Source: an uncultured Collinsella sp.
GTDB lineage: Bacteria; Actinomycetota; Coriobacteriia; Coriobacteriales; Coriobacteriaceae
Direction: 5' to 3'
Assembly (NCBI GenBank): GCA_902470915.1
Contig: CABRIB010000061.1
Span: 1-12,534, forward strand
DNA length: 12,534 nucleotides
Shown piece after piece: positions 1 through 5,872 of the stretch. The number at the start of each line of letters is the position of its first letter. The first letter of the stretch is position 1. A program made the translations under genes and the position numbers. The notes beneath the pieces were generated by a model. The model saw only the letters and a program-made list of their open reading frames with translations, was not told the DNA's origin and ran no database searches.

Positions 1-45
1 GATAGGAGTCCGTCTCGTGGGCTCGGAGATGTGTATAAGAGACAG
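1..45. other. Illumina Nextera adapter remnant (not genomic)
   Basis: Bases 12-45 match the Nextera read-2 transposase adapter, and bases 27-45 are the 19-bp Tn5 mosaic end AGATGTGTATAAGAGACAG. Bases 4-11 (AGGAGTCC) are the adapter form of the N705 i7 index (sample-sheet form GGACTCCT). Bases 1-3 (GAT) are the last bases of the P7 oligo. The order P7-index-read 2-mosaic end is exactly that of a Nextera library, so this is untrimmed synthetic sequence at the contig end. Genomic sequence starts at base 46. Any reading frame that includes these bases is artefactual. Confidence 0.97.
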
Positions 46-660
46 CAGCAGCATCTCGACCACGAAATTAAAGACCCAGTAAATCAGCGCCGCGATCGCA
101 AACGGCACCATGCTCACCTGCGAGGCGACCAGCGCCTTGGCCGTCGAGAACATCTCACCCACGCCAATGGCAAACGCCAGCGACGTGTCCTTGACCAGCG
201 TGATGATCTCGTTGCCCATCGCTGGCAGAATACGCTTGGCGACCTGCGGCATCACGATATACAGAAACGTCTGCATGCGCGAATAGCCCAGCACCTCGGC
301 TGCCTCGTATTGACCGCGCGGAATGGACTGCAGGCCCGAGCGATAGATCTCGGCAAAGTAACCGGCGTAGTTGATGATGAACGCTACGACGCACGCCGTC
401 CACTTGGAATCGGGCGTGAGCGAAATGCCGAACACGTAGTACGGGGCAAAGTAGATGGCAAACATCTGCAGCATGAGCGGCGTACCGCGCATGACCGAAA
501 TGTAGATGCGCGCAATCCAGCGGAGCGGCGCAATTTTGCTCATGCGCATAAACGCCACGGGGATTCCCAGCGGAATCGACCCCAGCAGCGTCAGCACAAA
601 CAACTGCAAACTTACCAAGAATCCCTGGCCAAGCATCTGCATCATGACCTGAATAGACAA
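46..660 (-). CDS. Amino-acid ABC transporter permease, HisM/GlnP type (3' end missing)
   Basis: Inner-membrane permease of a polar amino-acid uptake ABC transporter, which forms the translocation path with the binding protein encoded just upstream. About 205 codons are visible. Hydrophobic segments lie near residues 14-36, 58-78, 88-105 and 160-205. The ATPase-coupling EAA loop is clear near residues 119-145 (EAAEVLGYSRMQTFLYIVMP), as is the family stretch ISVMRGTPLMLQ. The family is usually about 215-230 residues, so only the C-terminus is lost, cut where the adapter begins. I chose TTG at 658-660, preceded by a weak AGAGAG; ATG at 643-645 is an alternative. The frame stays open further upstream, towards the palindrome, but without a better start. 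The ATPase gene probably follows beyond the contig end. Confidence 0.9.
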
Positions 661-706
661 CCCAAGCTCTCTTTCACAGTAACGGAACAGCGAACCCAAT
701 GCTAAA

Positions 707-811
707 GCGGGTTTTCCAGGTGCCCGAGTTTGCCGTGAAAGAGGAGCGCCGCGTACTAAATGTACGCAAGCGACGGTTTGAACGGCAAAATCGGGTGCCT
801 GGGAAAGCCGC
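707..811. repeat. 105-bp intercistronic palindrome between binding-protein and permease genes
   Basis: Two 50-bp arms (707-756 and 762-811) face each other around the loop TAAAT (757-761). The inner 6 bp (GCGTAC/GTACGC) pair perfectly. The outer 30 positions match at about 25 without gaps, and the region between is looser. The structure starts at the last base of the binding-protein stop codon. On the minus strand no U-run follows it, so it is unlikely to be a simple terminator. By analogy with the REP element between malE and malF, it may stabilise the upstream message or lower permease expression. That role is inferred. Confidence 0.8.
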
Positions 812-1671
812 TATTTGAGCACCCAGTTGTCGAAGGAAAGACCATAGCTTGAATACTTGTCGCACAGGTCCTTAACCGTGCCGTCCTCGTAGAGCGCCTT
901 GAGCGACTCGGTCACGGCGTCGGCCGACTTGGTGTCGCCCTTCTTAAAGCCGACGGCGTAGTGCTCGCTGGACAGCGGCTCATCAAGCTGCGTATAAGCA
1001 TCGGGCTTGGCGGCAAGCTGATACTGGGCAATCGAAAGGTCGCAAGCCACGGCATCGACCGCGCCGCTCTCGAGCTGCATAAAGGCCGTGTTGTACTCGC
1101 CGATCGTGTCGAGCGTGGCAAACGTCGCCGCCAGATCCTTCTGGTCACCCTCGAGCACATCCTGCGCAGCGGAATCGGTCTGGGTAATCACGGTCTTGCC
1201 GGCAAGATCGTCCCAGCTCTTGATACCCGCATCCTTCTTGACCACCAGCACCTGCTCGTTGAGCATGTACGGCTCGGAGAACGTGTAGTCGTCCTCGCGA
1301 CCCTCCATGGTAAAGCCGTTCCAGATGCAGTTGATGGCGCCGGAGTTGAGCAGCGTGTCCTTGGCATCCCAATCGATGGCCTCGTAATCGACATCCCAGC
1401 CCTGCTTATCGGCAACGGCCTTGGCCAGATCGAGATCAAAGCCGGTGTACTCGCCATCGTCGCCCACAAAGCCGTACGGAGGATAGGACTTATCAAAGCC
1501 CACCACGAGCTTCTTGGACTCCGCGGCGCCCTTCACATCCTTGGCCGCGGCAGAGCCAGCAGCGGAGCCCTTGCCAGCACCACCGCCGCAACCGACAAGA
1601 CCAAGGCCAAGCACCGCGGCGAGCGAGCCGGCTAGACCAACAAACTGACGACGAGACATATCGGTGTTCAT
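811..1671 (-). CDS. Amino-acid ABC transporter substrate-binding lipoprotein (SBP family 3)
   Basis: Extracytoplasmic binding protein that captures a polar amino acid and delivers it to the permease encoded next. It has 286 residues, normal for family 3. The N-terminus reads MNTDMSRRQFVGLAGS, a twin-arginine (SRRQFVG) signal, followed by a hydrophobic stretch and the lipobox LVGC (residues 25-28). It is therefore probably Tat-exported and lipid-anchored at Cys28. A Gly/Ala/Ser linker follows, then the fold motifs VVGFDKSYPPYGF, YTGFDLDLAKAVA and the later GKTVITQTDSAAQ. The ATG at 1669-1671 is preceded by AAGGGGG six bases upstream. An in-frame GTG at 1690-1692 lies upstream of that ribosome site and inside the operator, so I rejected it. 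The substrate cannot be read from the sequence. Confidence 0.95.
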   Translation of the reverse strand: MNTDMSRRQFVGLAGSLAAVLGLGLVGCGGGAGKGSAAGSAAAKDVKGAAESKKLVVGFDKSYPPYGFVGDDGEYTGFDLDLAKAVADKQGWDVDYEAIDWDAKDTLLNSGAINCIWNGFTMEGREDDYTFSEPYMLNEQVLVVKKDAGIKSWDDLAGKTVITQTDSAAQDVLEGDQKDLAATFATLDTIGEYNTAFMQLESGAVDAVACDLSIAQYQLAAKPDAYTQLDEPLSSEHYAVGFKKGDTKSADAVTESLKALYEDGTVKDLCDKYSSYGLSFDNWVLK

Positions 1672-1689
1672 GGTATTCCCCCTTGATGG

Positions 1690-1709
1690 CACTTTAGTTA
1701 AGTAAAGTG
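1690..1709. promoter_or_regulatory. Near-perfect 20-bp operator palindrome in the binding-protein leader
   Basis: CACTTTAGTTAAGTAAAGTG has perfect 7-bp arms (CACTTTA/TAAAGTG) and 18 of 20 symmetric positions. It lies between the predicted transcription start and the ribosome-binding site. A further CACTTTA half-site at 1734-1740 falls in the -35/-10 spacer, followed by a degenerate partner. GAATCAT is also repeated directly at 1709-1715 and 1726-1732. This layout suits a dimeric repressor, possibly an amino-acid-responsive one. I cannot name the regulator. Confidence 0.6.
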
Positions 1710-1727
1710 AATCATGTAACGTTCAGA

Positions 1728-1756
1728 ATCATACACTTTAGCGTGATAGAGCACAA
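1728..1756 (-). promoter_or_regulatory. Sigma-70-type promoter of the amino-acid transporter operon
   Basis: On the minus strand, TTGTGC (1756-1751) and TATGAT (1733-1728) are separated by 17 bases. This is the best-formed promoter in the window. The predicted start near 1721 gives a leader of about 50 nt that carries the operator and the AAGGGGG ribosome site. Confidence 0.65.
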
Positions 1757-1763
1757 GGCGAGT

Positions 1764-1902
1764 TTGCCCGCCGCGTGAGGGGTGTGGGGGTTAAGTTTCC
1801 TGCTCTACAGTCCTGCTCACGACGGAGGCCACATTAAGTGGCCTCCTGTTCGTGCGGAACTCGCGATAAACTTAACCCCCACACCCCTCACGCGGCGGGC
1901 AA
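1764..1902. repeat. 139-bp composite palindrome with perfect 35-bp arms
   Basis: The arm at 1764-1798 (TTGCCCGCCGCGTGAGG...) is the exact reverse complement of 1868-1902 over 35 of 35 bases. Inside is a second hairpin: GGAGGCCAC (1824-1832), loop ATTAA, GTGGCCTCC (1838-1846), extended after a gap by CACGA/TCGTG (1818-1822 and 1850-1854). It sits between the divergent promoters of the transporter (-35 ends at 1756) and the methyltransferase (-10 at 1967). Neither predicted transcript should therefore contain it. It could be a non-autonomous palindromic mobile element, a cruciform or an insulator. I see no target-site duplication and no encoded transposase. Confidence 0.85.
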
Positions 1903-1966
1903 CCGTCGTTGGGCTTATCACTGACACGAATAAACCGCTTGTATATCGTCTGCTGGCTTGGCACGG

Positions 1967-1972
1967 TACAAT
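1967..1972 (+). promoter_or_regulatory. Candidate -10 box for the methyltransferase gene
   Basis: TACAAT ends 37 bases before the ATG at 2010. No good -35 is present at 16-18 bp spacing; TTGTAT lies too far away, at 22 bp. The same TACAAT precedes four other genes in this window. Confidence 0.4.
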
Positions 1973-2009
1973 ACTTGCAGCTTTAATTCGTGAATTAGTG
2001 GAGTTATTG

Positions 2010-3443
2010 ATGGCAGAATCTCGTGCGGAGCGTAGGGCTCGTCGTGCTTTGATCGAAGCGACTGAAGGGTCGGAGGAGAAAAAACCTTCTAAGAAATCCA
2101 AGTCGTCTCAGGATGCGAAGGGCAAGGCTAAGGCCAAGCGTCCCGGCTCTCGTCGGAACGAGGATAAGGCATCTCATACTCGCTCCAAGCGCTCGCATAA
2201 AGATCGGGTTACGTCTGCGCGTAAGGCCGTGGATCCCAAGTCTCCCTGTTCGATCATAAAAGCTTGTGGTGGGTGTACGGCACTCAATCGTCCTTATAAG
2301 AAGCAGTTGGCGGCCAAGCAGGCTGCTATGGAGGAGCTGTTTGCTGAGCTCTGCGAGCGCGAGGGCATTAGCGTCGACCCCATTCGCGGTATGGGAGTCA
2401 CCCTGGGAGACCCGGGCAAATATCCTGCGCCGCGTGGTTTTCGTCATAAGGCTGCCACTCCGTTTGCTCCCGGCAAAGAGGGCGCTGTCCGCTGCGGCTT
2501 TTTTGAACGTGGGACACACAGAATCGTTGCTGTTCCTGAATGCCCTGTCGAGGCGCCGGGCGCTCGTCAGATTCTCAACGGCATCGCTCGCGAGGCCGAA
2601 CGTCTGCATATTCCCGCCTTTAACGAAGACAAGCATCTGGGGCTGCTTCGCTATGCCGTCGTTCGCTGCGGCTGGCGCACCGACCAGATTGTGGTCACCC
2701 TCGTGACCGCTCAGCGCGACCTGCCGCATGCGCAGGAGTTCTTTGAAGCCGTCGCGGCGCTTAATCCGCATATCGTCACCGTCGCTCAGAACATCAACGG
2801 TCGCCCCGGCAATGCCATCTTGGGTGAGGAGACTCGTATCGTCTATGGCGCCGAGTGCATGCGCGACCAGCTGCTCGGCTGCGAGTTCGATATCTCCCCC
2901 ACCGCGTTCTACCAGACCAACCCGCAGCAGACCGAGCTGCTCTATCAGCTCGCGATTGACGGCATGGACCTGCAGCAGGGCGACGTACTCATGGATGCCT
3001 ATTGCGGTAGTGGAACTATCGGCCTGTGCGCAGCCAAAGCCGCCCAGGACAAGGGCGTCGGTATTATGCTGCTTGGCGTGGAGCGCAACCACGCCGGCAT
3101 TGCCGACGCACGTCGTAATGCCGAGCTCAACGGCCTCACCCGCAGCGCTTGGTTTATGGCTGACGATGCCACCGACTACATCCTAGATGCCGCCGACAAC
3201 AACGAGCGGGTCGATGTCCTTTCCATCGATCCGCCGCGCGCCGGCTCTACCCCCGAGTTCCTCGAAGCTGCCTGCGCGCTTAAGCCGCGCCGCATCACCT
3301 ATATCAGCTGCAACCCCGTGACTCAAGAGCGCGACCTGCATCAGCTTCTCGACGGAGGCTATCGCCTGCTCAAGATCACGCCCGTCGACATGTTTCCTCA
3401 CACCGACCACACCGAAACCGTAGCGGTCCTCGAACGCCGCTAA
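2010..3443 (+). CDS. rlmD: RNA uracil-C5 methyltransferase, RlmD/TrmA family
   Basis: SAM-dependent methyltransferase that makes 5-methyluridine in structured RNA, most likely 23S rRNA. It has 477 residues. Residues 1-75 are a low-complexity tail rich in Lys, Arg and Ser. The [4Fe-4S] cysteines are C80, C86, C89 and C178 (CSIIKACGGC, PECP), spaced much as in E. coli RlmD. The catalytic half has FYQTN (300-304), the SAM loop DAYCGSGTIGL (329-339), DPPRAG (407-412) and the nucleophile C434 in SCNP, and it ends MFPHTDHTE. The N-terminal TRAM domain of RlmD is not recognisable. The ATG at 2010 has GGAG at good spacing. An in-frame start at 1782 would put the palindrome into the protein, so I rejected it. 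RlmC or an RlmCD-like enzyme is possible, and the target base is not determined here. Confidence 0.9.
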   Translation: MAESRAERRARRALIEATEGSEEKKPSKKSKSSQDAKGKAKAKRPGSRRNEDKASHTRSKRSHKDRVTSARKAVDPKSPCSIIKACGGCTALNRPYKKQLAAKQAAMEELFAELCEREGISVDPIRGMGVTLGDPGKYPAPRGFRHKAATPFAPGKEGAVRCGFFERGTHRIVAVPECPVEAPGARQILNGIAREAERLHIPAFNEDKHLGLLRYAVVRCGWRTDQIVVTLVTAQRDLPHAQEFFEAVAALNPHIVTVAQNINGRPGNAILGEETRIVYGAECMRDQLLGCEFDISPTAFYQTNPQQTELLYQLAIDGMDLQQGDVLMDAYCGSGTIGLCAAKAAQDKGVGIMLLGVERNHAGIADARRNAELNGLTRSAWFMADDATDYILDAADNNERVDVLSIDPPRAGSTPEFLEAACALKPRRITYISCNPVTQERDLHQLLDGGYRLLKITPVDMFPHTDHTETVAVLERR

Positions 3444-3471
3444 CCAACCTCAGTAGATTTTTGGGACAAGA

Positions 3472-3501
3472 AAGGGGGCGACCCGTCTGGGCCGCCCCCT
3501 T
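3472..3501. terminator. Bidirectional terminator between convergent genes
   Basis: AAGGGGGCG (3472-3480) pairs perfectly with CGCCCCCTT (3493-3501), and the loop may pair further through CCC/GGG. It lies 28 bases past the methyltransferase stop and 20 bases past the end of the PHP gene. The downstream tracts are only moderately T-rich on either strand. Confidence 0.7.
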
Positions 3502-3521
3502 CGCTTGGTTTATTAATTCCG

Positions 3522-4343
3522 CTACATCCCCTTGCACAGGTCGCACACGCCGGCTGCCGCCATCTCGCGCAGCAGCGTCTCGCGATCGCGCGTCACGATC
3601 AGATCCAACGGGAAGTGAATCTCGTCGAGCATCTTGCGAGCGTAATCGAGCTTACCAATTGCCATGCCAATGTGCGCATCGGTCGAAACGCCAATGCCCA
3701 CGCCCAGCTCGGCGCAGCGCTCGGCGATCTTGCGGCATACGGCCCAATGCTCAGTGTCGACACCGTGTTCAAGACTATGGTTGTTGATCTCAATAATCTT
3801 GTGCTTGGCCTTAGCTGCCAACAGCACCTCGTCGATATCGAACGGCACGCCCGAACGCCCCGTGTGACCCAGCATGAACACCTTGGGGTGCTCCAGGGCA
3901 TTGATATACATCTCGGTCGTCTGGGCCAGCGTCGCGCCCTCGGCAATCTGCGGATTATGCACGCTTGCAACCAAATAATCCAAATTACGCGTAACCAAAT
4001 CGAACAGCGAATGCTGACGGCTGTACGAATCGCCGGCAATATCGAGCGTGACAAGAGTGTCCTCGCCAAACAGGCTTCCGTCCAGCGAAACGATATCGGC
4101 CTCGGCACCACGCAGCACCAGCACGCCGCTCCAAATGCGCGGCCAGATATCCTGGTTGATAAAGAACTGGTAACTGCGCAGGTCATTGGGGCAAGCCGTA
4201 ACCATAGAGCTCAAATGGTCGGCAGATCCGAGCACCTGCAGACCACGCTCTGCCGCCCAGTACACATTCTCCTCAATGGTCGAATATGCATGCGCAGAGA
4301 ACATCGTATGGGTATGAATGTCACAAGAAAGCAGGTAGGGCAT
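3522..4343 (-). CDS. PHP-domain phosphoesterase, YcdX-like
   Basis: Predicted metal-dependent phosphatase or phosphoesterase of the PHP superfamily. It has 273 residues, close to YcdX (about 245). The metal ligands expected for a trinuclear PHP site are all visible: H10, H12 and H18 (HTHTMFSAHA), D42-H43 (ADH), E81 (GAEAD), H129 (ASVHN), H160 (LGHTGR) and D222/H224 (STDAH). ATG at 4341-4343 is preceded by AAGGAG with five bases of spacing, which fixes the start. It converges on the methyltransferase and lies downstream of the aminotransferase with its own candidate promoter. The family is also related to histidinol phosphatase, but nothing here links it to histidine synthesis. The substrate is unknown. 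Confidence 0.9.
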   Translation of the reverse strand: MPYLLSCDIHTHTMFSAHAYSTIEENVYWAAERGLQVLGSADHLSSMVTACPNDLRSYQFFINQDIWPRIWSGVLVLRGAEADIVSLDGSLFGEDTLVTLDIAGDSYSRQHSLFDLVTRNLDYLVASVHNPQIAEGATLAQTTEMYINALEHPKVFMLGHTGRSGVPFDIDEVLLAAKAKHKIIEINNHSLEHGVDTEHWAVCRKIAERCAELGVGIGVSTDAHIGMAIGKLDYARKMLDEIHFPLDLIVTRDRETLLREMAAAGVCDLCKGM

Positions 4344-4380
4344 CAGGTCTCCTTATCTGGCACGGCCGTCGCTTATATTC

Positions 4381-4410
4381 ATTGTACGCATAGCCTTCGA
4401 TAGTCGTAAA
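4381..4410 (-). promoter_or_regulatory. Candidate promoter of the PHP gene
   Basis: On the minus strand TTTACG (4410-4405) and TACAAT (4386-4381) are 18 bases apart, and the -10 ends 37 bases before the ATG at 4343. Confidence 0.4.
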
Positions 4411-4443
4411 ACCACTCCATCCCAAAGACACAACGTCCATGAC

Positions 4444-4474
4444 AACGGGGTCCGGCTTAACACCAAACCCCGTT
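4444..4474 (-). terminator. Hairpin after the aminotransferase gene
   Basis: AACGGGGT (4444-4451) pairs with ACCCCGTT (4467-4474) around a 15-base loop, 35 bases after the aminotransferase stop. No U-run follows on the minus strand, so it is a weak terminator or an RNA-stability hairpin. The rest of the 165-base gap (4344-4508) holds only the PHP promoter. Confidence 0.4.
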
Positions 4475-4508
4475 TCACGTAAAACATTGTAGGCAGAGCG
4501 CTTTACTT

Positions 4509-5693
4509 TTAACGATACTCGTCCGCCAACTGTTTCCAAGCGGGTAGCGAATTGACAATCGTTTCGTAGCTCACGCAATAGCCCAGGCGGAACCAACCCG
4601 GCATACCAAAGCTGTCCGAGGGAACCGCAAGCAACTCATACTTCTTTGCGCGCTCACAGAACGCATTCGCATCGGGCTCCAACGCTTTCACCCATAGGTA
4701 GAACGCGCCATCCGGCTCAACATAGGTGTAGCCATACTCCGCTAGTGCGTCGGTAAGCGCGGTGCGGTTGCGCGCATAGGCCTCGACATCGCTCGGTTCA
4801 TCAATGCAGTCGATGATTACACGCTGGAAGAGCGCCGGTGCACACACGAAGCCCAGCGTACGGGCGGCACCGGCAACGGCGGGCATTAGACGAGCTGCCT
4901 GAGGATTCGTATTGGGAACCAGGATCCACCCGACGCGCTCGCCCGGTAGCGAAAGCGACTTGGAATACGAGTAGCACACGATGGTGTGCTCGTAGATCGA
5001 AGGCACCCAAGGCACCTCGGCGCCATAGACAATCTCGCGATACGGCTCATCAGAGATGAGCATAATCGGATTCTCGGGATCGCGCTGAGCGTTGGCCTCG
5101 CGCAGAACATTGGCCAGTCGCGTCAGCGTGTCGCGTGTATATACGGCACCGGTCGGATTGTTGGGCGAGTCGATGATGACGGCAGCCGTCTTATCGGTAA
5201 TCGCCTTGAGCACGTTACTCACGCTCAGCTGGAACGTATCTTCATCGGCGAGCGCCTCAACACACGTGCAGCCGGCCTTCTCAATCCACACGCGATACTC
5301 CGGAAAGTACGGGGCGATAACAACAACCTCATCGCCCGGGTTCGTAACGGCGTTGAGCGTGCAGGTGAGCGAAGCCGCGGCACCCACCGTCATAAAGACG
5401 TCCTTGCCCTCATAGCTCGTGCCAAAGCGACGGTTGAGCGAGTCGGCGACGGCCGCTCGACATTGTGGCAGACCCGGCGCAGGCGTGTATCCATGCAGCT
5501 GGTCGCTCGGCAGCTCCAATGCCTTCTTAATGGACTCAGCAACAGCAGCGGGCGCCGGAACACTCGGGTTGCCCAGCGAAAAATCGAATACGTTCTCCGC
5601 ACCAATCTGCGCCTTGCGCTCAAGGCCATAGCTAAAAATCTCACGGATGATGGAGCTTTCCGCACCGCGAGCATACATAGTTTCGTTGATCAT
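4509..5693 (-). CDS. PLP-dependent aminotransferase, class I (AspC-like)
   Basis: Cytoplasmic aminotransferase of fold type I, 394 residues, a normal length. Visible motifs are NPSVPAP near residue 42, HGYTPAPGLP (68-76), SPNNPTG (176-182, cofactor-binding Asn), SDEPYR (214-219, with the Asp that binds the pyridine nitrogen and a Tyr), SYSKSLSLPGERVG (242-255, Schiff-base Lys245 and phosphate-binding Arg253), and a late FRLGYCVS with the Arg that should bind the substrate carboxylate. This pattern fits the aspartate/aromatic aminotransferase subgroup; the donor amino acid is undetermined. ATG at 5691-5693 has AAAGGGG six bases upstream. A longer in-frame start at 5792 would run through the palindrome and was rejected. 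Confidence 0.93.
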   Translation of the reverse strand: MINETMYARGAESSIIREIFSYGLERKAQIGAENVFDFSLGNPSVPAPAAVAESIKKALELPSDQLHGYTPAPGLPQCRAAVADSLNRRFGTSYEGKDVFMTVGAAASLTCTLNAVTNPGDEVVVIAPYFPEYRVWIEKAGCTCVEALADEDTFQLSVSNVLKAITDKTAAVIIDSPNNPTGAVYTRDTLTRLANVLREANAQRDPENPIMLISDEPYREIVYGAEVPWVPSIYEHTIVCYSYSKSLSLPGERVGWILVPNTNPQAARLMPAVAGAARTLGFVCAPALFQRVIIDCIDEPSDVEAYARNRTALTDALAEYGYTYVEPDGAFYLWVKALEPDANAFCERAKKYELLAVPSDSFGMPGWFRLGYCVSYETIVNSLPAWKQLADEYR

Positions 5694-5717
5694 CTGTTCC
5701 CCTTTCGCATAGGCGCT

Positions 5718-5723
5718 ATTGTA
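5718..5723 (-). promoter_or_regulatory. Candidate -10 box for the aminotransferase gene
   Basis: TACAAT on the minus strand, in the context GCGTACAATAGCG, ends 24 bases before the ATG. The -35 position (about 5741-5746, CGGCAC) is poor and abuts the palindrome that starts at 5752. Confidence 0.4.
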
Positions 5724-5751
5724 CGCTTTAGCTGAGCAAAGTGCCGCAGCA

Positions 5752-5815
5752 ATGTTGATTGGGGACAGACTTAAATGCGTGAAAACGCTCATTTAAGTCT
5801 GTCCCCAATCAACAT
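5752..5815. repeat. 64-bp palindrome with perfect 26-bp arms (GTCTGTCCCC type)
   Basis: Bases 5752-5777 (ATGTTGATTGGGGACAGAC...) and 5790-5815 are exact reverse complements, 26 of 26. The spacer is CGTGAAAACGCT, whose GCGT/ACGC can close over GAAA. GGGGACAGAC/GTCTGTCCCC resembles palindromes that I recall next to REP-associated tyrosine transposases (RAYTs); this is recollection, not a search. There is no transposase in the window. It lies between the ftsH terminator and the aminotransferase promoter, the shared upstream gap. Confidence 0.85.
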
Positions 5816-5831
5816 ATCGCTCAAAAGAAAG

Positions 5832-5859
5832 AGCCTCCACAGGTTTCCCCGCGGAGGCT
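5832..5859 (-). terminator. Rho-independent terminator of the tilS-hpt-ftsH cluster
   Basis: On the minus strand AGCCTCC and GGAGGCT form a 7-bp stem around a 14-base loop, followed by the pyrimidine tract CTTTCTTTT. It begins 13 bases after the ftsH stop. Confidence 0.8.
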
Positions 5860-5872
5860 TTCGCCACAAAGA

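Noticed and set aside
31..705. Long plus-strand open frame of 224 codons at the left end
   Set aside because: It starts inside the adapter and is antisense to the permease, whose conserved EAA loop and membrane segments are clear on the minus strand. Its Arg/His-rich translation is typical of an antisense shadow.
961..1635. Plus-strand open frame antisense to the binding-protein gene
   Set aside because: This is a GC-rich antisense shadow. The minus-strand frame carries a Tat signal, lipobox and binding-protein motifs.
1782..2009. N-terminal extension of the methyltransferase by 76 codons
   Set aside because: It would translate most of the palindrome and has no ribosome site. ATG 2010 has GGAG and follows a candidate -10.
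4353..4487. Possible 44-residue minus-strand peptide (MFYVKRGLVLSRTP...) upstream of the PHP gene
   Set aside because: No ribosome site precedes it and no homology is recognisable. It covers the hairpin at 4444-4474 and the PHP promoter, so it is more likely untranslated.
5694..5792. Longer aminotransferase starting at 5792
   Set aside because: The extra 33 residues come from the palindrome and promoter. ATG 5691-5693 has AAAGGGG at ideal spacing and gives the family length.
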